Assembly (NCBI GenBank): GCA_947072715.1
Contig: CAMTJB010000001.1
Span: forward strand, 1-21,782
Direction of reading: 5' to 3'
DNA from: an uncultured Fusobacteriaceae bacterium
Lineage (GTDB): Bacteria > Fusobacteriota > Fusobacteriia > Fusobacteriales > Fusobacteriaceae
Length of the DNA: 21,782 nt
Part shown: positions 15,346 to 21,782 of the stretch, piece by piece
How positions within the stretch are numbered: position 1 is the first letter of the stretch
Layout of the letters: every line of letters begins with the position of its first letter
Made by a program: the position numbers and the translations under genes
Notes under the pieces: generated by a model
Told to the model about the DNA's origin: nothing
Database searches by the model: none
The model's input: the letters and a program-made list of their open reading frames with translations, nothing else

Positions 15346-16173
15346 ATGGAAAAATTAATTATAACAGCTGCTATTTCTGGAGCTGAAGTAACAAAAGAAA
15401 ATAATAAAGCTGTTCCTTATACCGTAGAAGAAATTGCTAGAGAGGCAGAATTAGCTTATAAAGCTGGAGCTAGTATAATTCATTTACATGCAAGAGAAGA
15501 TAATGGGCAATCTACACAGGATAAATTAAGATATGAAGCATGTATAAAAGCAATAAAAGAGCGATGTCCTGATATTATAATACAACCTTCAACAGGTGGA
15601 GCAGTAGGGATGTCAACTAAAGAAAGACTTCAACCAACAGAATTATTTCCAGAAATGGCTACATTGGATTGTGGAACTTTAAATTTTGGTGGGGATGAAG
15701 TTTTTGAAAATACTGAAAATATGATAAAAGAATTTGGAAAACAAATGATTGAAAAAAATATAAAGCCAGAACTTGAATGTTTTGATAAAAGTATGATAGA
15801 AATGGCAATTAGATTAGAAAAAAAGGGATTTATAAAGTCACCTATGCATTTTAGTTTTGTAATGGGAGTGAATGGTGGTATAGGTGGAGATTTAAGAGAT
15901 TTTATATTTTTGAGAGGAAGTATACCAAGAGATGCTACATATACCGTTGCAGGAATAGGTCGTCATGAATTTAATTTAGCAACTGCAGCAATAATTGATG
16001 GTGGTCATGTAAGGGTAGGATTTGAGGATAATATCTATATATCCAAAGGTAGATTAGCAGAATCTAACGGTGAATTAGTTGAAAAAGTAGTAAGAATAGC
16101 AAAAGAACTTGGAAGAGAGATAGCTACTCCAAATGAGGCAAGACAAATATTAGGATTAGGGGGAAATAAATAA
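15346..16173 (+). CDS. kce: 3-keto-5-aminohexanoate cleavage enzyme
   Basis: 275-residue BKACE-family (DUF849) zinc enzyme with a TIM-barrel fold. It exchanges 3-keto-5-aminohexanoate and acetyl-CoA for 3-aminobutyryl-CoA and acetoacetate. The zinc-site histidines are in IIHLHAR (His46 and His48, the same numbers as in the characterised enzyme as I recall it). Glu14 (SGAE) and the glutamate in VGFEDNIY (Glu227) are in the expected places. The ribosome site AAAAGGAG precedes the ATG. The stop codon TAA shares its last base with the kdd ATG (TAATG), implying translational coupling. Confidence 0.95.
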   Translation: MEKLIITAAISGAEVTKENNKAVPYTVEEIAREAELAYKAGASIIHLHAREDNGQSTQDKLRYEACIKAIKERCPDIIIQPSTGGAVGMSTKERLQPTELFPEMATLDCGTLNFGGDEVFENTENMIKEFGKQMIEKNIKPELECFDKSMIEMAIRLEKKGFIKSPMHFSFVMGVNGGIGGDLRDFIFLRGSIPRDATYTVAGIGRHEFNLATAAIIDGGHVRVGFEDNIYISKGRLAESNGELVEKVVRIAKELGREIATPNEARQILGLGGNK

Positions 16174-17210
16174 TGAAAAAAGGATGTAAATTTGGAACAC
16201 ATAGAGTAATAGAACCATTAGGAGTATTACCACAACCAGCAAAAAAAATTAGTAATGATATGAATATATATTCTAATGAAATATTAGTAAATGTTTCTGC
16301 ACTTAATATTGACTCAGCATCTTTTACACAAATAGAAGAGGGAGCTAATCATGATATTGAAAAAATAAAAGCAAAAATTATGGAGATAGTTTCTGAAAAA
16401 GGAAAAATGCAAAATCCAGTAACTGGTTCGGGTGGAATGTTAATAGGAACAATAGCACAAATAGGATGCGACCTAGAAGGTAAAATTGACCTTAAAGTAG
16501 GAGATAAAATTGCTACTTTGGTTTCCTTATCACTAACACCACTAAAAATAGAAAAGATTTTAGATATAAAACCTGATATAGATAGAGTTGAAATTATAGG
16601 GCAAGCAATTTTATTTGAATCAGGAATATATGCTAAATTACCTACAGATATGGAAGAAACTTTGGCACTTGCAGCATTAGATGTGGCTGGAGCTCCAGCA
16701 CAAACTGCAAAACTTGTAAAACCTGGGGATAAGGTTTTAATACTAGGTGCAGCTGGGAAATCAGGACTAATGTGTTCTTATGAAGCTCTTAAAAGAGTAG
16801 GACCTACAGGTATGGTAATTGGATTAGTAAGATCAGAAGAGGAATTAGCACTTCTTAAAAGATTAAATTCTAAAATAATAGGAATTGTAGGAGATGCTAA
16901 AAAACCAGTAGAAACTTTAAATTCAGTACTTGAAATAACTGGCGGTCAGGAAGTGGATGTATCTATAAATGTGGTAAATGTTAATGATACAGAGATGACA
17001 GCTATTTTACCAGTAAGGGATAATGGAACAGTTTACTTTTTCTCCATGGCTACATCTTTTACAAAAGCAGCTTTAGGTGCTGAAGGTGTAGGTAAAGATG
17101 TGAATATGATAGTTGGAAATGGATATACAAAGGACCATGCAGAGATAACTTTAGAAGAGCTAAGAGAAAATATTGTACTTAGAAAAATATTTGAAGAGTT
17201 ATATGTTTAA
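16173..17210 (+). CDS. kdd: L-erythro-3,5-diaminohexanoate dehydrogenase
   Basis: 345-residue NAD(P)-dependent oxidoreductase of the lysine fermentation pathway. It oxidatively deaminates 3,5-diaminohexanoate to 3-keto-5-aminohexanoate, the Kce substrate. The N-terminal half is medium-chain-dehydrogenase-like without obvious zinc cysteine clusters. The Rossmann nucleotide site is GAAGKSG (192-198), followed by GMVIGLVRSEEEL. The C-terminal part has the NGTVYFFSMATSF strand. It overlaps kce by one base and is followed by kamA after 40 bp. The opening KFGTHRVIEPLGVLPQPA is characteristic of Kdd proteins. Confidence 0.94.
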   Translation: MKKGCKFGTHRVIEPLGVLPQPAKKISNDMNIYSNEILVNVSALNIDSASFTQIEEGANHDIEKIKAKIMEIVSEKGKMQNPVTGSGGMLIGTIAQIGCDLEGKIDLKVGDKIATLVSLSLTPLKIEKILDIKPDIDRVEIIGQAILFESGIYAKLPTDMEETLALAALDVAGAPAQTAKLVKPGDKVLILGAAGKSGLMCSYEALKRVGPTGMVIGLVRSEEELALLKRLNSKIIGIVGDAKKPVETLNSVLEITGGQEVDVSINVVNVNDTEMTAILPVRDNGTVYFFSMATSFTKAALGAEGVGKDVNMIVGNGYTKDHAEITLEELRENIVLRKIFEELYV

Positions 17211-17250
17211 TTTTATTTTATTTTAATTTTAATTAAATGGAGGGGTTAAA

Positions 17251-18498
17251 ATGAATTTAAAAAATAGAAGAAAAGAGATGTTTCCAATGGTAACCGATGA
17301 GCAATGGAATGATTGGAAATGGCAATTGAAAAATAGAATTGAAACTTTAGAAGAATTAAAAAAATATATTGATTTAACACCTGAAGAAGAAAAAGGAGTA
17401 GCAGATACTTTAGAAACACTTAGAATGTCAATAACTCCATACTATTTATCTTTAATAGATCCTGAAAATCCTAATTGTCCTATTAGAAAACAGGCTATTT
17501 CTACTTCTGATGAGCTTCATAGAGCAGATGCAGACTTATTAGATCCATTGCATGAAGATGCAGATTCTCCAGTTCCAGGATTAACTCATAGATATCCAGA
17601 TAGAGTTTTACTGCTTGTAACAGATATGTGTTCAATGTATTGTAGACATTGTACAAGAAGAAGATTTGCTGGACAAAAAGATGGTGCTTTACCTATGGAA
17701 AGTATAGAAAAAGCTATAGAATATATAGCAAAGACACCACAAGTTAGAGATGTTTTACTATCAGGTGGAGATGCTCTTCTTATCTCTGATGCTAACCTAG
17801 AGCATATTTTTAAAAAATTAAGAGAGATTCCACATGTAGAAATAATAAGAATAGGATCACGAACACCAGTTGTTCTTCCTCAAAGAATAACTCCAGAATT
17901 AGTTACTATGATGGGGAAATATCATCCTATATGGTTAAATACTCATTTTAATCATCCAGATGAGGTAACTCCAGAGAGTAAATTAGCCTGTGAAAGATTA
18001 GCTAATGCAGGAGTCCCAGTGGGGAACCAATCGGTTCTTCTAAGAGGGATAAATGATTGTGTCCATGTAATGAAAGAGTTAGTACATGAAATAACAAGAA
18101 TAAGAGTAAGACCTTATTATATTTATCAATGTGACTTATCTCTTGGTTTAGAGCATTTTAGAACAACTGTTTCAAAAGGAATTGAGATAATAGAAGGATT
18201 AAGAGGTCATACTTCAGGGTTCTGTGTTCCTACATTTGTAGTAGATGCTCCAGGTGGAGGCGGAAAGATACCTGTAATGCCAAATTATGTAATTTCTCAA
18301 AGTCCAAAAAGAGTAGTTTTGAGAAATTTTGAAGGTGTTATTACAACTTATACAGAGCCAACACCTTATATAGATAAATGTGAATGTAAACACTGTAAAG
18401 AAGATAGAGCAAATAGTGGAGTATCAGGATTACTAAGTGGTCATGGATTAGCTTTAGAACCTTCTAATTTAGCTAGACATGAAAGAAATAAGCATTAA
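17251..18498 (+). CDS. kamA: L-lysine 2,3-aminomutase
   Basis: 415-residue radical-SAM/PLP enzyme that converts L-lysine to L-beta-lysine, the first step of the pathway. The functional residues line up with the Clostridium subterminale enzyme at a constant offset of two: 4Fe-4S cysteines 127, 131 and 134 in CSMYCRHC, substrate aspartates 295 and 332, and the PLP lysine 339 in GGGGK. The zinc cysteines are 270, 377, 379 and 382, the last three in CECKHC. All are intact, so the enzyme should be active and oxygen-sensitive. The ribosome site GGAGGGG lies upstream. It is central in the operon, with kamB 24 bp downstream. Confidence 0.97.
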   Translation: MNLKNRRKEMFPMVTDEQWNDWKWQLKNRIETLEELKKYIDLTPEEEKGVADTLETLRMSITPYYLSLIDPENPNCPIRKQAISTSDELHRADADLLDPLHEDADSPVPGLTHRYPDRVLLLVTDMCSMYCRHCTRRRFAGQKDGALPMESIEKAIEYIAKTPQVRDVLLSGGDALLISDANLEHIFKKLREIPHVEIIRIGSRTPVVLPQRITPELVTMMGKYHPIWLNTHFNHPDEVTPESKLACERLANAGVPVGNQSVLLRGINDCVHVMKELVHEITRIRVRPYYIYQCDLSLGLEHFRTTVSKGIEIIEGLRGHTSGFCVPTFVVDAPGGGGKIPVMPNYVISQSPKRVVLRNFEGVITTYTEPTPYIDKCECKHCKEDRANSGVSGLLSGHGLALEPSNLARHERNKH

Positions 18499-18522
18499 AA
18501 TATATAATAAAAGGATGAAAAG

Positions 18523-19548
18523 ATGTCTAAAATCTATAATTTAATAAGTAGTTATAAAAGAATATCAATTATAGGTATGGAAAAAAATGTAGGAAAGACA
18601 ACTGTTTTGAATAAAATAATTTCTAAAGTAAGAGCTAAAAAGATTTTAGCTCTTACTTCTATAGGAAGAGATGGTGAAGAACAAGATTTAGTAACAAATA
18701 CTTCCAAACCGAGAATTTATATTTATAGAGGAACAATAATTGCCACAGCAAAACAATGTTTAAATTTATGTGATATAACAAAAGAAATACTATATATTAC
18801 AAATTTTTCAACTCCCATGGGAAATATTATTATAGTGAAAGCTTTAAGTGATGGTTATGTAGATATTGCTGGGCCATCTTTTAATAGTCAAATTATTAAA
18901 GTAGTTGAAATAATGGAGAAATTTGGAGCAGAATTAACAATTATAGATGGTGCTTTGGGAAGAAAAGGGAGTGCTGCAAGTTCTGTATGTGACGGGACAA
19001 TATTAGTAACAGGTGCTTCGTATTCTACTGATATGAATCAAGTGATTGAAAGTACTGTGAATGCAGTGTCATTATTAAAAATACCTGTATATAATGGAGA
19101 AAAGAATTTAAAAAAAATTATAGAAAATACAGAAAATTATAGAGCTATATTTTTTTATAAAGATGGAACTTTTGAAAAGATAAAAGAACCAATATTTTTG
19201 GAAACTTCAGAAAAATTAAAAACATATTTACAAAAAGAAGTGGACTCAATTTTGATAAAAGGAGCAATAACAGATAAATTCATAGAGGTATTTATAAAGA
19301 ATAGAAATTATTATAAAGGATTGGAAATTATTGCAATGGATGGTACAAAGTTTTTTTTGACTTCTTTAAATTATAAAAAAGCAAAACTTTCAGAAATAGA
19401 ATTTAAAGTAGTAAATAAAATAAAATTGATTTTTGTAGCATGTAATCCCATAGCACCTACTGGATATAGTTTTAAAAAATTAGAATTTAAAAATTCCCTT
19501 AATGAAAAATTAGATTATCCAGTACTAGACATGATGGATGAGGAGTGA
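18523..19548 (+). CDS. kamB: KamB, putative lysine 5,6-aminomutase reactivation subunit
   Basis: 341-residue cytoplasmic protein with an N-terminal P-loop: IIGMEKNVGKTT (Walker A Gly18 to Thr27). TIIDGALGRKGSA (about 140-152) follows, the kind of aspartate-bearing strand seen in nucleotide-binding proteins of the MobB/dethiobiotin-synthase-like group. In lysine-fermenting bacteria the gene always seems to accompany kamC and the B12/PLP-dependent aminomutase genes kamDE. The pair is annotated as a reactivase for that enzyme, whose cobalamin is lost or oxidised during turnover. The biochemical role is less firmly established than for the other genes. It starts with AAGGATG upstream and overlaps kamC at its 3' end. 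A perfect 15-bp inverted repeat lies within its first 140 bases, noted separately. Confidence 0.82.
   Translation: MSKIYNLISSYKRISIIGMEKNVGKTTVLNKIISKVRAKKILALTSIGRDGEEQDLVTNTSKPRIYIYRGTIIATAKQCLNLCDITKEILYITNFSTPMGNIIIVKALSDGYVDIAGPSFNSQIIKVVEIMEKFGAELTIIDGALGRKGSAASSVCDGTILVTGASYSTDMNQVIESTVNAVSLLKIPVYNGEKNLKKIIENTENYRAIFFYKDGTFEKIKEPIFLETSEKLKTYLQKEVDSILIKGAITDKFIEVFIKNRNYYKGLEIIAMDGTKFFLTSLNYKKAKLSEIEFKVVNKIKLIFVACNPIAPTGYSFKKLEFKNSLNEKLDYPVLDMMDEE
18626..18658 (+). repeat. Perfect 15-bp hairpin inside the kamB coding sequence
   Basis: 18626-18640 and 18644-18658 are exact reverse complements with the 3-nt loop AGA. In the mRNA this forms a long uninterrupted stem about 100 nt into kamB. 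There is no T-run after it, so it is not an ordinary terminator. The translated segment reads KVRAKKILALT. Confidence 0.8.
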
Positions 19549-19553
19549 TTACT

Positions 19554-21026
19554 GTGAGATTTATAGATGAGATAAGTTTAGAAAGATTAAAAATAAAAAA
19601 TCTTCTCAATAGAATTGAACCTTATTCTCCTTATGGAAGAGAAAAATTAAAGAAATTACTTCCTTTTACTCAAGAAAATTCGGATAAATTAGAAAAAGAA
19701 TTTGAAGTTATGGAATATTTTTTTAATTTTTATAAAATTCATCCAGAAGTTATGAAGAGAATAGTTGGTATTATTCATAGATTAAAAGATATAAAATATA
19801 TAGTTAGAAATGTAATGGATTATAAAAATAATATATTAGAGGATACAGATTTTTTTGAAATAAAAATTCAAGCTATAATAATGGAAGAGTTGTATGGAGT
19901 ATTGAAAAATTTACCTGAAGAGTTAGGAAGTTTTAATCTAAATTCAGTTACTGAAATTATTGATATTTTAGATCCACAAAAAGATAGAATCCCAACATTT
20001 TATATCTATAATTATTATTCTAAAAAATTATCTGGGATAAGGGAAAAAAAAGATTTTTTAGAAAAGAAAATTTATGAAAATGAAAATTTAAATGAAGTGG
20101 AAGAATTAAAAGAAAAAAGATTAGTTTGTGTATTGGATGAAGAGAAAGAAGAGTTAGAAGTTAGGAAAATATTACAACTAAAAATACAAAAACATATAGT
20201 AGATTTTAATGAAAATATAGAAATAATAGGAAAACTTGATTTTATATTAAGTAAAGTAGAATTTGCAAAAAAATATGGGGGAGTAAGACCTAAGATATCA
20301 AAAAATTATGAAGTTTCTGTAACAGGTTTAATAAATTTAGAATTAAAAGAATTATTAGAGTTAAAGGGACAAAATTTTACATCAATAGATATTGAATTAA
20401 AATGTGGAACAACACTTATAACTGGAGCAAATATGGGGGGAAAAAGTGTTGCTTTAAAAACTATTACAGAGAATTTAATGCTCTTTCATTTAGGAATTTT
20501 CCCTATATGTAAAAAGGCAAGTTTTCCAATTGTTGATTATATTTTCTTTGTATCTGATGATATGCAAAATTTATCTAAAGGGTTGAGTACGTTTGGAGCA
20601 GAAGTTATGAAATTAAAAGAAATTTCTATATTTTTAAAGCAAGGAAAAGGGTTTATAGTCTTTGATGAATTTGCAAGAGGAACAAATCCTGAAGAAGGAA
20701 AAAAATTCGCTAAATCTTTAGCTGAATTTTTAAATAGGAAATCTAGTATTTCTCTTTTAACGACACATTTTGATGGAATATGTAATAAAAATATGAGTCA
20801 TTATCAAGTAATAGGACTAAAAAATATAAATTTTGAAAAATTAAAAAAAGTAATGTTTTTAAATAAAAATTCTATGAATATTTTACAAGATTATATGGAT
20901 TATAGATTAGAAAAAACAGAAGATTATAGCGTTCCTAAATACGCATTAAATATAGCTACTCTTTTGGGAATGGAAGAAGAATTTTCAAAAATTTTACAAC
21001 AAGAATATAAGGGGGATTTAAGATGA
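19554..21026 (+). CDS. kamC: KamC, MutS-like ATPase of the lysine 5,6-aminomutase reactivation pair
   Basis: 490-residue protein related in its C-terminal half to the MutS ATPase. Walker A is GANMGGKS (291-298), Walker B is FIVFDEFARGT (367-377, the MutS-type DE.GRGT form), and the switch histidine is in TTHF (His405). The N-terminal half is helical with a long charged coiled-coil region (about 160-220). It lacks the DNA-mismatch-binding domain with the Phe-X-Glu motif. I chose GTG 19554, which has GAGGAG eight bases before it; GTG 19545, overlapping the kamB stop, would add three residues. Together with KamB it probably restores inactivated KamDE using ATP. Its stop overlaps the kamD ATG (ATGA). 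The MutS resemblance does not imply DNA repair here. Confidence 0.85.
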   Translation: MRFIDEISLERLKIKNLLNRIEPYSPYGREKLKKLLPFTQENSDKLEKEFEVMEYFFNFYKIHPEVMKRIVGIIHRLKDIKYIVRNVMDYKNNILEDTDFFEIKIQAIIMEELYGVLKNLPEELGSFNLNSVTEIIDILDPQKDRIPTFYIYNYYSKKLSGIREKKDFLEKKIYENENLNEVEELKEKRLVCVLDEEKEELEVRKILQLKIQKHIVDFNENIEIIGKLDFILSKVEFAKKYGGVRPKISKNYEVSVTGLINLELKELLELKGQNFTSIDIELKCGTTLITGANMGGKSVALKTITENLMLFHLGIFPICKKASFPIVDYIFFVSDDMQNLSKGLSTFGAEVMKLKEISIFLKQGKGFIVFDEFARGTNPEEGKKFAKSLAEFLNRKSSISLLTTHFDGICNKNMSHYQVIGLKNINFEKLKKVMFLNKNSMNILQDYMDYRLEKTEDYSVPKYALNIATLLGMEEEFSKILQQEYKGDLR

Positions 21027-21782
21027 AAGGAAAGTTAAACTTAGATTGGAATCTTGTAGATGAAGCACGTGATTCTGCATCAAAAATAGCTGAAAATGCA
21101 CAGGAATATATTGATAAACATAGTACCGTAACAGTTGAAAGAACAATTTGTAGACTTTTAGGAATAGATGGAATAGATGAATTTGAAGTTCCCCTTCCCA
21201 ATGTTGTTGTAGATTTTATAAAAGAAAATGGAAATATAAGTATAGGTATAGCTAAGTATATAGGAAATGCTATGGTTGAAACAAAACTATCACCTCAAGA
21301 AATAGCAATAAAAATATCAGAAAAAAAATTAGATATTACAAAAATTCCATGGCATGATGATTTTGAAATAAAAATGGAAATAGAAAAAATAGCCAAGAAA
21401 ACAGTGGAAAAAATAAAAAATAACAGAGAAAAAAGAGAAGGTTATCTAGAAAAATATGGAGAAAAACAAGGTCCATACCTATATTTAATAGTTGCTACGG
21501 GGAATATATTTGAAGATATAACTCAAGCAGTAGCAGCTGCTAGACAAGGTGCAGATGTAATAGCAGTAATTAGAACAACAGGACAGTCTCTTTTAGACTA
21601 TGTTCCATACGGAGCAACTACAGAAGGATTTGGAGGTACTGTTGCAACTCAAGAAAATTTTAGAATTATGAGAAAAGCTTTAGATGAAGTAGGAGAAGAA
21701 TTAGGAAGATACATAAGATTATGTAACTATTGTTCAGGATTATGTATGCCTGAAATAGCTGCTATGGGTGCTCTTGAAAGAT
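21023..21782 (+). CDS. kamD: Lysine 5,6-aminomutase alpha subunit KamD (3' end cut by window)
   Basis: Open reading frame of 253 codons running off the window. KamD, with KamE, uses adenosylcobalamin and PLP to move the terminal amino group of beta-lysine, giving 3,5-diaminohexanoate for Kdd. The start MKGKLNLDWNLVDEARD and the later YVPYGATTEGFGGT and ENFRIMRKALDE are characteristic of the large subunit, which is normally about 515 residues, so roughly half is present. ATG 21023 overlaps the kamC TGA by four bases, with GGGGG upstream as the ribosome site. kamE is expected immediately downstream of this window. Confidence 0.95.
   Translation, partial: MKGKLNLDWNLVDEARDSASKIAENAQEYIDKHSTVTVERTICRLLGIDGIDEFEVPLPNVVVDFIKENGNISIGIAKYIGNAMVETKLSPQEIAIKISEKKLDITKIPWHDDFEIKMEIEKIAKKTVEKIKNNREKREGYLEKYGEKQGPYLYLIVATGNIFEDITQAVAAARQGADVIAVIRTTGQSLLDYVPYGATTEGFGGTVATQENFRIMRKALDEVGEELGRYIRLCNYCSGLCMPEIAAMGALER

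Noticed and set aside
19554..21026. KamC as a DNA mismatch repair MutS/MutS2
   Set aside because: The mismatch-binding domain and Smr domain are absent, and the gene is locked between kamB and kamD in a lysine operon.
1..21782. CRISPR arrays, insertion sequences, toxin-antitoxin pairs, prophage or defence genes
   Set aside because: I saw no regular spaced repeats, transposase or phage-like frames, and the base composition is even across the window.

Overview
The window looks like chromosomal DNA of a Fusobacteriota bacterium (Fusobacterium/Cetobacterium/Ilyobacter-like). The evidence is the very low G+C, the strong Shine-Dalgarno sites, diderm features (a lipobox-free secreted PstS and an OmpA-domain lipoprotein), a tyrosine-transporter-like NSS protein, and the lysine-fermentation cluster in the order kal-kce-kdd-kamA-kamB-kamC-kamD. 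I assign the phylum from gene content and cannot name the species. I see no mobile elements, CRISPR arrays, tRNA or rRNA genes.

Layout. (1) 1-4140: high-affinity phosphate uptake. pstS (minus strand, cut by the window edge) is divergent from pstC-pstA-pstB-phoU. The 188-bp space between them carries two back-to-back arrays of four 11-bp-phased half-sites of the PhoP-box type, one per direction. The operon ends at a perfect 17-bp hairpin. (2) 4149-6085: a two-gene envelope unit, an L,D-transpeptidase-like lipoprotein with SH3-like domains and an OmpA/Pal-type lipoprotein, with its own promoter and terminator. (3) 6107-9051: a MATE exporter and a sodium-coupled NSS amino-acid transporter. (4) 9197-11850: a three-part flavodiiron protein (diiron/flavodoxin core, short-spaced rubredoxin, NADH:rubredoxin oxidoreductase), which should be a self-contained NADH-driven O2/peroxide/NO scavenger. 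A bidirectional terminator separates it from a convergent DEDDh exonuclease gene. (5) 12967-21782: lysine fermentation. An NhaC-family antiporter gene faces left. To the right, a consensus promoter drives a leader containing a lysine riboswitch aptamer, followed by kal, kce, kdd, kamA, kamB, kamC and the start of kamD.

How the parts work together. KamA makes L-beta-lysine, KamDE (KamE lies beyond the window) makes 3,5-diaminohexanoate, Kdd oxidises it, Kce cleaves the keto acid with acetyl-CoA, and Kal deaminates 3-aminobutyryl-CoA to crotonyl-CoA, which feeds butyrate formation. KamB and KamC are the proposed reactivation partners of the B12/PLP aminomutase. A lysine-sensing RNA ahead of a catabolic operon is expected to switch expression ON with lysine, the opposite of the usual biosynthetic use. 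The flavodiiron protein fits an anaerobe that must remove oxygen to protect radical enzymes such as KamA.

The signals that gene annotation alone does not explain are the mirrored phosphate-box arrays, the lysine leader with an unresolved expression platform, a 13-bp inverted repeat at the start of the nhaC transcript, and a perfect 15-bp hairpin inside the kamB reading frame. I did not find a clearly novel multi-gene system.
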